From: Chrysogorgia sp. JL179-B06
Taxonomy: Eukaryota > Cnidaria > Anthozoa > Scleralcyonacea > Chrysogorgiidae
Assembly (NCBI GenBank): GCA_035772405.1
Contig: JAYKKM010000054.1
Span: forward strand, 1,290,001-1,354,000
Length of the DNA stretch: 64,000 bases
Reading direction: 5' to 3'
Shown here piece after piece: positions 1 through 9,650 of this stretch. Under the pieces are notes generated by a model. It saw nothing but the letters and a program-made list of their open reading frames with translations, was not told the origin of the DNA and did no database searches. Numbering within the stretch: position 1 is the first letter of the stretch; each line of letters opens with the position of its first letter. The position numbers and the translations under genes were made by a program.

Positions 1-219
1 CCTTCTACCTAAGCCATAGGACATTAACTTGCTTTTGAGTGTTCTGAGACTCATGTGAACTCTATGGAACTTTGCTAAAAGCAGGATTATTTTATTGTAC
101 TCGAAGCCTTTCTGAAAATAGTGAGTTATAATAACCTCTTCGCGGTCCAGTTCTGTTCCGCATTGTGTACAAAACAAGAAATCCTGTTCGATTAATCCGC
201 TACAACGTTCGCAAAACAT
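1..219 (-). CDS. Partial zinc-ribbon plus helix-turn-helix-like protein, runs off left edge
   Basis: An open frame of 73 codons starts at an ATG at 219-217 and is still open at base 1. The protein begins MFCERCSG and has a second CTQC pair, giving a CxxC...CxxC zinc-ribbon pattern in the first 20 residues. After that comes an acidic-basic helical stretch (YFQKGFEYNKIILLLAKFHR) and a basic end (SLRTLKSKLMSYGLGRR) that looks like a helix-turn-helix DNA-binding segment. As I recall, similar short zinc-ribbon/HTH N-termini sit in front of integrase-type cores in uncharacterised, transposon-related proteins of corals and fish. That assignment is inference, because the catalytic part would lie left of the window. 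It could also be a domesticated gene. The start is chosen because the CxxC begins directly after it and no other in-frame Met fits better. Confidence 0.55.
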   Translation of the reverse strand, partial: MFCERCSGLIEQDFLFCTQCGTELDREEVIITHYFQKGFEYNKIILLLAKFHRVHMSLRTLKSKLMSYGLGRR

Positions 220-310
220 ACCGCAAATCGGTGGAACTTGTATCAAATATCAAAACATACGCCATTTTGAACTCGCTCCAGGCCCTTGAACTCTAAAAGT
301 GGATCGGGGA

Positions 311-440
311 GGTTTTGATTTGAAAGAAAGAGTTTTGATTTGAAAGAAAGAGTTTTGTTTTGAAAGAAAAAGTTTTGATTTGAAAGAAAGAGTTTTGTTT
401 TGAAAGAAATAATTTTGTTTTGAAAGAAAGAGTTTTGATT
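311..440. repeat. 20-bp A/T-rich minisatellite
   Basis: Six to seven units of AGTTTTGATTTGAAAGAAAG follow one another, with a GATT/GTTT variation between units. Degenerate versions of the same words continue to about 650. Short apparent reading frames here (Phe/Gln/Asn/Lys-rich) are products of the repeat. Confidence 0.85.
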
Positions 441-658
441 CGAAATGATATCATTACGCAAAAACAAAATTCTTTTTTCCCAAACAAATTACTTTCTTTC
501 GAAACAATACTCTTTCTCTCAGGACCAAGCGGAAAAGAGAAAATGTGTTTCAAAAGAAAGAAATTTGTTTTTGAAAAAAGTAATTTGTTTTGAAAAAGAA
601 AGTTTTGTTTTTAATTAAAAATATTTGATTTGAATAAAAGTAAATTGATTTGCACTTG

Positions 659-2221
659 TGGGCCACCGTACAGAATAAATACTCAACCAGAAGTCCAACT
701 CCCGTGAAAACATGTCCCATTTTTTTTATGCGCATGCGCGAGTCGGCCATTTTGCTAGCAAGCGTGCATATTTGTTGATGGAGGAAAATGGCTAATAACT
801 TCCAAACTACGCATTGTTGAAAGACATCGTCTACGTACGTATGTTAATAATTTCATAAGCTTTCATTCGGTGTATAGTGCAAGTTTTTCCGTTATCTGTA
901 TTTTTTTTAAATGTTCAAAATGTTCGTACCATTTCTCGTAAATGGGAAGGAAATTTCTCCCTAATGTTGTAGAATTTTGAATATTGTTCATAAAATACTT
1001 AACACAGAAGCTTGGGCTTGATATCAAACAGAAGACACTGTAAAATGTTATCTGTGGTAGAAATCTCAAGTTTCTAGCTTAACGGAAAGTATTTCAAAAA
1101 AGAGGAAACCTTTTTTTCATTTTTGTTTGGCCTGTGTGAATTGGTGAAGTTTGTTTTTCCTTTTGCAGTTACAGGGTTTGATATTTTAAATAACTTTGCT
1201 AATACTGTATGTATGAACTTCGGATATGTTTTAAACAAAAGCTAATACAAATATGAAACTTTGTTTTTTGATGTAAAATAAATTTATACGATTCTTTTAA
1301 AGTTATAGATTAACAACAAACTACAAGATGAGAAATTATATCATTCCAATATTCTTAAAATATATTCAAAAATATGTTCACTAATGTTCATCTAAAACTT
1401 TTTCTGCTTCAGTTAGAAAACTACAAACGTTTGCAGAACTTTGTCTTTTAATTAACTTTTGTTTAAAGCATATCCGAAGTTCATACATACAGTATTTGCA
1501 AAGTTATATGAAATAGCAAACAGCACAACTGCAAAAGGAAAAAAAACTTCACCAATTCACACAGGCCAGACAAAAATGAAAAAAAGGTTTCCTCTTTTTT
1601 GAAATACTTTCCGTTAAGCTAGAAACTTGAGATTTCTACCACAGATAAAATTTTACAGTGTCTTCTGTTTGATATCAAGCCCATGAAGCTTCTGTGTTAA
1701 GTATTTTATGAACAATATTCAAAATTCTACAACATTAGGGAGAAATTTCCTTCCCATTTACGAGCAATGGTACGAACATTTTGAACATTTAAAAAAAATA
1801 CAGATAACGGAAAAACGTGCACTATACACCAAATGAAAGCTTATGAAATTGTTAACAACATACGTACACGATGTCTTTCAACAATGCGTAGTTTGGAAGC
1901 ATTTTAACAAGTTACAGATGATGCAGAAACTCGAGCTATGCAATCAAATAACAGTTATGTGCATTCTGTCGTTCCACTTTAAAGTTTCGACCACGAAAGG
2001 TACAGTTCTCAGTCGTTACACGACGTTTCCTCCACTACATCGCCACCCCCCCCCGGCCACCAAGTGCCGCTTGCTAGCAAAATGGCGGCGTTAATCTATT
2101 GGATGCGCGAGTTGAGATGCGCGAGGACACCAACATCAAAGGCGCCGACACGGAGTCGGACTTCTGGTTGAGTATTTATTCTGTGCCCAGATTAAGACTT
2201 TGGGCTTACCACAGTGGCCCA
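659..2221. mobile_element. Foldback-type element, giant imperfect inverted repeat
   Basis: The left half (about 659-1260) and right half (about 1430-2221) are reverse complements over nearly their whole length. Outer ends read TGGGCCAC...GTGGCCCA. Shared inner blocks include TTCTGGTTGAGTATTTATTC, CTTGCTAGCAAAATGG, the segment 840-1150 against 1540-1850, and 1190-1250 against 1445-1510. The unpaired centre is about 1260-1430. The right arm has roughly 150 bp of extra sequence near 1930-2060 and about 20 bp near 2190. No coding capacity was recognised and no clear target duplication was found, so the family is unassigned. Confidence 0.8.
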
Positions 2222-2826
2222 AGTAATTAACTGGATAAAATTTTTTGGAATAACGAGTTGGGGAGATACTTTTGCAATGCTATGGGTAAGTTTCTAACTT
2301 TGTGACAGTATGTTCTATGATAATTTTGACTGAAGTTTCATATAAATATTCCAAATTGACAGGAATTGTAGACACAATTTTGGGAAAATGTTGGTGGCTG
2401 TACATTTTACCAGAATCATGCTTTGTGACCTTAAATCACCTGTAATAACAGCTAAACATTGTTTACGTTGTTAACATGAATTAAATACGTAAACTTAATC
2501 TTTTTGAAATTCCATCTTCGAGATTCAATGTTTACTGCACGCAAGGAATTATGGTTAAATGTACCAAGTGCATTGCACTATTGCAGTATAATTGTGATGA
2601 GCGGTGAAAATTCACACGATATATATATTAATAGAGTCGGCAACATTATTATTTTATAGTATTTTGGTACTTCAATTTACTTTTGTGTGGAAAAGTGAAT
2701 GTGAAGTTCCTGGACAATATGTCTTGAATATAGGATGTGTCCCGCTGGATTTTTATGTTAACATGCTACTGCGCACGCGTGTGTTGGAGTTTTGATAAAA
2801 TCGAAAAACAGAACATGGCGGAGCCA
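2222..2826. other. Unassigned AT-rich spacer
   Basis: No gene or clear repeat was recognised. It separates the foldback element from the next TIR element. Confidence 0.5.
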
Positions 2827-2938
2827 AGGAGCGAGACTTGCGGCTAAATAGAGGAATCACACCTTCCATTTTATAGTAGATTACACCAAGTCCTCAATAT
2901 ATTAGTATTAGGTTATAGTACTGTAAGTAGGTTATATT

Positions 2939-3120
2939 AATTACGGGGGTGGTAGTACATTAGAGTTAGTATTAGGGATAGAATTTGGGTTGGTATTAGT
3001 ATTAGGTTTAGTATTTATAGGGTTAGTATAATAGGGTTAGTATTAGGGTTAGTATTAGGATTAGCATTGGTATATATTAGGGTTAGTATTAGGGTTAGTA
3101 TTAGGGTTAGTATTGCAGAT
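2939..3120. repeat. Degenerate telomere-like repeats (GGGTTAGTATTA)
   Basis: Repeated GGGTTAGTATTA words, related to the animal telomere unit TTAGGG but with an intercalated TTAGTA. They lie inside the 2836-3887 TIR element and resume after the hAT insertion at about 3706. Confidence 0.85.
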
Positions 3121-3128
3121 AGTATTGG

Positions 3129-3697
3129 TAGAGCTGGGCCCAATGGGCTCAATTCATAATCGATTAATCGTCCTCAACAATCGATTAATAGTCCTCAACA
3201 ATCGATTAATAGTCCTCAACAATCGATTAATAATCGATTAATCGTTTGCGTAAATTGAGTAGCAATTAGCACTTCCTGTGCCAGAAAGTGAAGACTTGCA
3301 GTTAATACAGTAGATATATTTTTTCCAGTTTTTTATATAATTTTTTATATACAAACAAAACATGATTATAAAGAAAAAACGTTAGATATAATAAATACAG
3401 TGTCCGAGATATATCAATGACAAGTCGCAAGTACGCGTTTACGTGTTCTGAGCACTCGTACATATACGCGTAGTTCGAAAAAATGCAGCACTGGAAATCA
3501 ACCCCAACACTATGAACTCTAGAACTACATGTACGTAAATAAACAAGCTTAAAAAAGCTTGCTCTCTCTTTTGTGCGCATTTAAAAGTTAAGAACAGTAA
3601 CGTAAATAAGCAGTATGGTAATTGTTTTCGATGATCCGATTGTTGTTGATGATAATCGATTGTCTGTATCGTAACCGATTAATCGGGCCCAGCTCTA
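3129..3697. mobile_element. hAT non-autonomous element, 8-bp TSD
   Basis: Ends TAGAGCTGGGCCC and GGGCCCAGCTCTA are inverted, with ATCGATTAATCG motifs repeated next to both ends (four tandem copies on the left, 3160-3242). The exact 8-bp direct repeat AGTATTGG flanks it at 3121-3128 and 3698-3705. These features define a hAT-superfamily insertion. The internal sequence (3250-3640) has no recognisable transposase. It interrupts the telomere-like array of the host element, so it is the younger insertion. Confidence 0.9.
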
Positions 3698-3896
3698 AGT
3701 ATTGGTTTCACGTGGTATTATAGCACTAGTATTAGGGTTAATATCTTGATTAGTATTAGCTAGTACAGGAAACCTAAAAAATAACCCTAATACTGATAAT
3801 AGTAATATAATCACTACAACGTATATTGAGGACTTGGTGTAATCTACTATAAAATGGAATGTGCGATTCCTCTATTTAGCCGCAAGTAGGAGCGAG

Positions 3897-4870
3897 CGAT
3901 AATATATCTTCTCGAAACAGGGATTTTGTGGACTTGCAGTATTAAATATGGTGTAGGAGAAAGGATTCATTGTCTGTTAGGGGAAGACGAGCCTGGATAT
4001 AAAATAAAGGTCTGACATTCAGGATATTTCTGTGCACCAGTCAGGTAAGTTCATTACACTGTATTTGTCTTTGTTTAAATACAATGAACTAATAAAACTA
4101 TGATACTCTGCAAGTCTCTGTTATAATGAACACAATGGACACAGAATAACCTGCAAGATTATTTTGTTAAAAATTAGACTATTATACTTTTGTAAAGCGT
4201 ATCATTCTGTAGTTTCAGTATTTACTTCATGTTAATTTTATCAGCATTTGGTTATATGGAATTTTTATTGTATATTCTTGAGCTTAGAAATACATGTAGA
4301 TTAGCATTTACACTACATCTAATATTTATAGTAAATACAGATAAATATATTTATATTTATAGTAAATACAGACAATTTCTATACATCTAGCTGTCAACTA
4401 CTCATATTAATGCTGAACAGCTCAATACCCAAAACATCACTTCAGTTAGAAATATTAGAAAATTAAGTATCTTGATCTTATAATTATATACTGTACAGTA
4501 CGCTCACAATGCTTACAATCACGATCTCGAGAACCGTACACTGAAAATGTGCACTCTATCAAATCTATGTTTCCGTACTGCCTAGAAGTAACCAGCTAAC
4601 ACTGCGGATGCATGTAAGCCAGCTAGGATACTGAGCCAACCTCCATGTAATCAAAGCCATTGGCAAACACCATGTTATGGGTTTCTTGTACAGGTGTGAT
4701 AGAAATATTTCGCTAGAGATATTTTGTGATGTACAGTACCAATCAATGTTAGCCCATGGTGGGGGGATACTGATGGGATTTTTGACACGTAAAATAATTT
4801 TAAACTACTACTAACTACTTAATGACCAAGAGTGAGGTCTTAATTTATATGGTAAAATATCTGAGATCTT
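3897..4870. other. Unassigned AT-rich stretch
   Basis: Nothing coding was recognised. A short local duplication (ATATTTATAGTAAATACAGA, 4321-4372) is visible. Confidence 0.5.
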
Positions 4871-4879
4871 GCTGTATTG

Positions 4880-6076
4880 CCCAAGCAATAGCGGCCAAGC
4901 TTTGGTATTTTACTGTCAAGACCGAACAGTTGTGGTTATATTAGGGATGAAATTGTTGAAAGTTGGGATGAACGTGCAAGAGAGATTACAAGAAGATGGA
5001 AACCTGAAAATTTTTGGAACATGGATGAGACTGGAGCCTTTTGGCGTGGATAGCCTTAGAAGACCCTAAGTGAAAAAGGACAATGATGGTAAGAAGGCAA
5101 AGCGGTGGAAAACTTTAGTTTTCTTTGTAAATGCTGTCGGAGAAAAAGAAGATCCCAAGAATATGCAAAGCCCAGGTGTTTTAAGAGTTTAAAAGATGTC
5201 AAATGCCCATATAAATGCCAGTATTTTTCAAACCCAAAAGCTCGGATGAACTCTGAAATTTTGAACTCGATTTTGTCGAAGTTAAACCAGCGCATGTTCA
5301 GAGAGAAGAGAAACATTCTTTTGTTCATGGACAACATATACCATGTCATCCACCATGTCTTGAAGGGAAGTTTTCCAATATTAAAGTAGTGTTTTTGCCA
5401 AAAAAAACACAACATCTAAGACCCAGCCTCTAGACGCCGGAATCATTGCTAACTGGAAAGTAAAGTACAAGAAACGACTCCTCCGATATGTGTATTCCAG
5501 AGGAAATGGATCTATAAGTGCGTCAGAAATAGTTCATAGTCCAAAAAATATTCTGATGGCCATTGGAAGGGAAGAGAAGCATGGAACGAAGTATCTAGTA
5601 ACACAATAAAAAAGTGCTTCCAGACCACGGGAATATATCCACAAGATCCAGTCTTGGAAGACGATCCTTTCGAGGGAGAAGAGCTTCAGGATCTGCAAAA
5701 TCTTGTAGACAGATTTGACGCATCGTGCACAGTAGATGAATTTATCACTGCCGAAGATGAAATTGAAATTTGTTCTGACTTAATTAACAGCTCCAATCCA
5801 AATTGGAGGAATGACGTGCGTGAAGAACTACTTCGCGGAGAGCAAGAAGACGAACTCTCCATTGCAGCAGATCATGAACCAGTGGCAGTGGGAGAGAATG
5901 CTGAATATGATCTGGATAGTAAGCAGCCATCTATTAAAACAACAAGAGAGACGATACAATCCGGAGATGCGTTGCGAGATTTTGCCAGATTTAATGGCCA
6001 TCAAGAACTTTCGTTAGCCATTTCAAGGGTGAACGATTTGTTGAGTCAAATCAAACGTAACAGACCGCAGCAATAA
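4880..6076 (+). pseudogene. pogo/Tigger-like DDE transposase pseudogene
   Basis: Translated fragments in shifting frames match the catalytic half of a pogo/Tigger transposase. The first Asp sits in a NMDETG motif (codon 5024-5026). The second is in LLFMDN (5330-5332). The third is in QPLDAGIIANW (5433-5435), about 34 residues after the second. The last frame, 5654-6076, codes an acidic tail (EDDPFEGEELQDLQNLVDRF) like the C-terminal tail of Tigger proteins. A stop replaces part of the segment at 5049-5051 (reading as TAG) and there are frame changes near 5400 and 5605. The N-terminal DNA-binding domain was not found. It is dead, and lies upstream of the glycerate kinase gene or in its unseen 5' intron. 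Terminal repeats were not identified. Confidence 0.85.
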
Positions 6077-6264
6077 ATGCACATCAAGGATTACTTTTGG
6101 TCACATGGTTTACCTGTACATGGTCTAGCTCTGTCAGAAGAAATACTTATTATTTTGTGTTCATTATTCTGTTTAATTGTTCATTGTTCCCTTCATTTTC
6201 AGTTAAGACTTTGAATAGCGCTTTTGATATTTTGAAGTATTAATATATTTAAGTATTAATATAT

Positions 6265-6370
6265 TTAACTCCAAAAGAGTTAAAATTGCCCTCGTTTTGG
6301 AGTTAAAACTACAGTAACTCCATGTTTCGGAGTTAAAACGAACTCCGTGTTTCGCAGTTAAAAATTAACT
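6265..6370. repeat. Cluster of GGAGTTAAAAC motifs (left cluster)
   Basis: Five closely spaced copies of (C/G)(G/C)AGTTAAAA with short spacers. An inverted-orientation cluster of TTAACTCC motifs lies at 7185-7350, so the two may be the subterminal repeats of one 1.1-kb element. The interior carries a SINE-like stretch and no recognised gene. Confidence 0.55.
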
Positions 6371-6374
6371 CCCA

Positions 6375-6508
6375 TCCCTGGGATAAAGGGATGAGATTTC
6401 ACGTTCGTCACAACCGGTCACCCATCCACTTACTGAACCTAGGTTAAGTTAAGCAAGTTAAGCCCCGGCGGGTTCAGTGACTAACCCGCTGTGCTACCCC
6501 GCCCTTCT
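6375..6508 (-). mobile_element. tRNA-like SINE fragment
   Basis: Read on the minus strand, the segment starts GGGCGGGGTAGCACAGCGGG and continues into a stem reading AACCCGCCGGGGC. TAGCACAGCGG fits a pol III A box (TRGYNNARNNG). A weak B-box-like AGGTTCAGTAAG follows, then GTGGATGGGTGACCG, a word also seen in 5S-related and tRNA-related invertebrate SINEs. No functional tRNA fold was completed, so this is a SINE head and not a tRNA gene. Confidence 0.5.
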
Positions 6509-7180
6509 TGAATTTATAATAATATTTATCGTATACTAATGAATTAGCAAAAGCACTTACGAACTGTGATGGCTCTTATTTTCGTTTTTCAAATTTTTGA
6601 CCGGGTAAGTTTTAAACAATCTGATTTCGAAGATTTACAAATTTGTTGAGCATGCAATATTACAAGTTAAGAACAGAACAAAACTTTTCTCAACTAGACC
6701 TAAAATATATGTTTAATAACTTGGATAGTATACTCGACGATTCACAAAGAAAGTAAAAAAGCCAATAAGTACGGCATTCAGACTTAAAAGCGGCGGCTGT
6801 AGTCGACAGGAGCATGAACGTAAACCTTAGGCCACAAATTCTTGTTGACAGGAAGACAGGTTTCTTCAAAAACAAATGTGTTCTTGAAACATAGTTCTTG
6901 TCCCTGATCGCCGACACAAGTCTAACCGAAGGACACCTCAAATCTAACTACAGTTACAGTAGTCTACAGATACCCTGAATATCTTTCGCTGTTTACTGGC
7001 TTATTCCTGTCGCTGCATCGCATGTCTGAGTTGATATAAAGTAGGTTGCTTTTATACATACAAAAGAAAGTTATAAACTATAGCATTTTGACTCGTCTGG
7101 GACTATTTTTTTAACAAATCTTCTCAGACAACCATATCCCCAAAAGGGAGTATATATTTTAACACTTCTAAGACTAAAGC
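6509..7180. other. Unassigned sequence between GAGTTAAAA clusters
   Basis: No gene or known repeat was recognised. Short frames on the minus strand show no family signature. Confidence 0.4.
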
Positions 7181-7184
7181 GGTT

Positions 7185-7350
7185 AACTCTTATTTCGAGA
7201 GTTATATCAACTCGCCTTTTTAATAACCTAATTACTGGAGTTAACGTAGCTGTTTTACTCCAGCTCCAAAGGGTTATTTTAACTCCTAACAGTGGAGTTA
7301 TTTTTTTAATTCCACCTAAATGGGGTAACAGGTGAGTTATTTTAACTCCT
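7185..7350. repeat. Cluster of TTAACTCC motifs (right cluster, inverted)
   Basis: Several TTAACTCC / GAGTTA words in the opposite orientation to the cluster at 6265-6370. It may be the right end of the same element. A (TA)n run follows at 7365-7378. Confidence 0.5.
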
Positions 7351-7609
7351 TGAAAATAACAGTATATATATATATATTTTTAAAAAATTTTTTTCAGTGT
7401 AGCTTGGAACAATCTTGATGAGTGTAACCAGATACTTTATATCTGGTTACACTAGATCTATATAAAAATAGCAAGTGATTTAACTTTTCGCATCTCACTA
7501 ATTATTAGTTTGTTTATCTCCCGTGCATTTGATTGGCTATACTTTCTACTTGTGACACCCTTTCGGCATATATATATATATGCCCTATTTATTTTATTTC
7601 ATCACGTCT

Positions 7610-7645
7610 AACTTTGATGAAGGGCTCCGCTCGAAACGTCAGTAT
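7610..7645 (+). repeat. Dispersed GATGAAG...CGAAACGTCAG motif, copy 1
   Basis: TGATGAAGGGCTCCGCTC is followed by GAAACGTCAG. Related copies lie at 18775-18815 and 54935-54962 (+) and about 20925-20960 (-). As I recall, words of this kind occur in Penelope-like element terminal repeats, some of which carry hammerhead ribozyme motifs. The fit to a hammerhead core here is imperfect. Confidence 0.5.
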
Positions 7646-7898
7646 TTCGTTGCTAAAAATCTTGGCAGTTTGCCACCTTTTCACTTTACTTTATACACGT
7701 GTGATCGTCATGAGTGTATGTACTATTTACAACATGTACGGAAGTGTTGTATCGAATATATACAACGCGGACTCGAATGTATATCACTGCAGTTATTGAC
7801 CCATACCTATTGACATATATCTACATGTATACCACAGTTATTGACCCATTTATTGTATATTTTCTTTTAATGGATATACTATCATTCTTTTGAACTAG

Positions 7899-8179
7899 CT
7901 AACCTATCTATTCACAAACTACAACAAGATGCTTTTAAAATCTTTATGGCTGGAGTACAGGCAGTCTCTCCTTGCAAATTAGTAACAGATGCACTAACTG
8001 TTTCAAATAATAAACTTGTGATAAGGGATAAGGAATACAGTCTGCATAAAAATGTCCATTTGGTTGCTTTTGGTAAAGCTGTTCTTGGAATGGTTAGAGC
8101 TGTTGAAGGAATTCTTGGTTCACATATTGTGCAAGGTGTTGCTAGCGTGCCATATGGATCACATGATATTACCACTGAG
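7899..8179 (+). CDS. GLYCTK: Glycerate kinase, first exon seen
   Basis: Glycerate kinase phosphorylates D-glycerate to 2-phosphoglycerate, linking serine and fructose breakdown to glycolysis. This exon codes the N-terminal part: ...LQQDAFKIFMAGVQAVSP, then VHLVAFGKAVLGMVRAVEGI and VQGVASVPYG, which match the animal GLYCTK segments around LVGFGKAVLGM and LVQGVISVPKG. Homology extends upstream of the Met at 7946, so I place the exon start at an acceptor-like TTTTGAACTAG|CT (phase 1). No in-frame ATG lies between 7871 and 7946. A short upstream exon carrying the true start (and, by analogy, a targeting peptide) is expected but was not found. The exon ends at GAG|GTTTGT with phase 0. If 7946 were the start, the protein would have 463 residues against about 523 in the human enzyme. 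Confidence 0.9.
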
Positions 8180-8600
8180 GTTTGTAAAATCATTTTATAA
8201 TATGCAGTATTATTATTGTTATTTATATATCATTATAATATATTTCTAATTAATATAAAATTATATTATATAATTATTTGATAATTACATGTATTTTATG
8301 AACATGAATAATGTTTTAGATAGTTTAATAAACGAGCAGCAGTGTTTTAGATCTGATAAAACAAGTGATGCGAGTTTATTAAAGAGTCAAAAACGACCCA
8401 TTTGATAAGTTCATTGGCGTAGTAATTTTGAAAATCAATGTTGTCTAAGCCTAGAAAATCAAAGATAAAGTTTATGTAAATCAGGACGAATCTTTATCAC
8501 ATATAAAACCTTACGACACGGTAGTGATTTCCTTTGTCTTTTCCTCATGAATTATTAATAAGTGACTTTTTATGTTTTTTAAATCCTTGTTCGATTGACA

Positions 8601-9650
8601 GTCGTCCGGCGCCTAAGGCAATGGTGATAATCCCAGCATGGCGGCAGGGATCTATTTCTCATCAAAAATTTATACATAAACAGATGTTTACAAAGCGTAT
8701 GCCCGTTTGCGTAATATATTAGGCACGTATGTTATGTATTTAGATTCGGTAATTCAAAAAAAATTGACCGATATAACGTTCAAATTCTACGACGAAGCAG
8801 CCTTTTGCCATTTGTGATCATTCAACATGAAATACTCGGTGTGCGAGGTTTGTGGACTATGGCTGGGGAAAATCCTGCAGGGGTTCAAACTGTAGGGAGG
8901 GTGGGCTTAGGGTTAGGGTTAGGAATGGGGTTAGAACCGTAATACTAACCTTATACTACTGTATTCCTAATACTAATCCTAATCCTGATACTAACCCTAT
9001 ACTAATACTAATCCTGATACTAACCCTGATACTAACCCTCTGATACTAACCCTATGATACTAACCCTATGATACTAACCCTATGATACTAACCCTATGAT
9101 ACTAACCCTATACTACTAAAATCCTGATACTAACCCTATACTACTAAAATCCTGATACTAATCCTATACTATTAAAATCCTGATACTAACCCTATACTAC
9201 TAAAATCCTGATACTAACCCTATACTACTAAAATCCTGATACTAACCCTATACTACTAAAATCCTGATACTAACCCTATACTACTAAAATCCTGATACTA
9301 ACCCTGATACTAACCCTCTGATACTAACATCCTAATACTAACATCCTAATACTAACCCTATACTACTAATATCCTGATACTAACCCTATACTAATATCCT
9401 GATACTTTTTTTCATGTATTTCATGTTGAATGATCACAAATGGCAAAAGGCTGCTTCGTCGTAGAATTTGAACGTTATATCGGTCAATTTTTTTTGAATT
9501 ACCGAATCTAAATACATAACATACGTGCCTAATATATTACGCAAACGGGCATACGCTTTGTAAACATCTGTTTATGTATAAATTTTTGATGAGAAATAGA
9601 TCCCTGCCGCCATGCTGGGATTATCACCATTGCCTTAGGTGCCGGACGAC
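8601..9650. mobile_element. Long inverted repeat enclosing telomere-like array
   Basis: The left arm, about 8601-8838, starts GTCGTCCGGCGCCTAAGGCA. The right arm, about 9412-9650, is its near-perfect reverse complement, ending TGCCGGACGAC. The arms are about 238 bp with only a few differences. The inside (8890-9410) consists of TTAGGG-related and CTGATACTAACC repeats, and the same array continues to the right of the right arm. A target duplication cannot be read because the right flank is itself repeat. No transposase is present. A diverged relative of the arm is seen at 41511-41630. Confidence 0.8.
8895..9405. repeat. 28-bp minisatellite, telomere-like
   Basis: The dominant unit is 28 bp, CTATACTACTAAAATCCTGA followed by TACTAACC. 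Shorter GATACTAACCCT units lie at both ends. The reverse strand reads GGGTTAGTATCAGG, related to the telomere word TTAGGG. Confidence 0.9.

Larger units (their letters stand above)
2836..3887. mobile_element. TIR element with 9-bp target duplication and telomere-like interior
   Basis: The ends are ACTTGCGGCTAAATAGAGGA and its reverse complement. The arms match for about 60 bp, through the block reading TTTTATAGTAGATTACACCA. The flanks are an exact 9-bp direct repeat, AGGAGCGAG, at 2827-2835 and 3888-3896. A 9-bp duplication with TIRs is typical of Mutator-like elements, so that class is inferred. The interior (about 2940-3120 and 3706-3800) is made of TTAGGGTTAGTA-like units. A hAT element sits inside. 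No transposase is present, so it is non-autonomous. Confidence 0.85.

Noticed and set aside
5056..5415. 119-residue minus-strand ORF
   Set aside because: Antisense shadow of the pogo/Tigger transposase pseudogene, no independent evidence.
6460..6505. Functional tRNA gene on the minus strand
   Set aside because: The A-box-like part is present but no complete cloverleaf or proper B box could be drawn.
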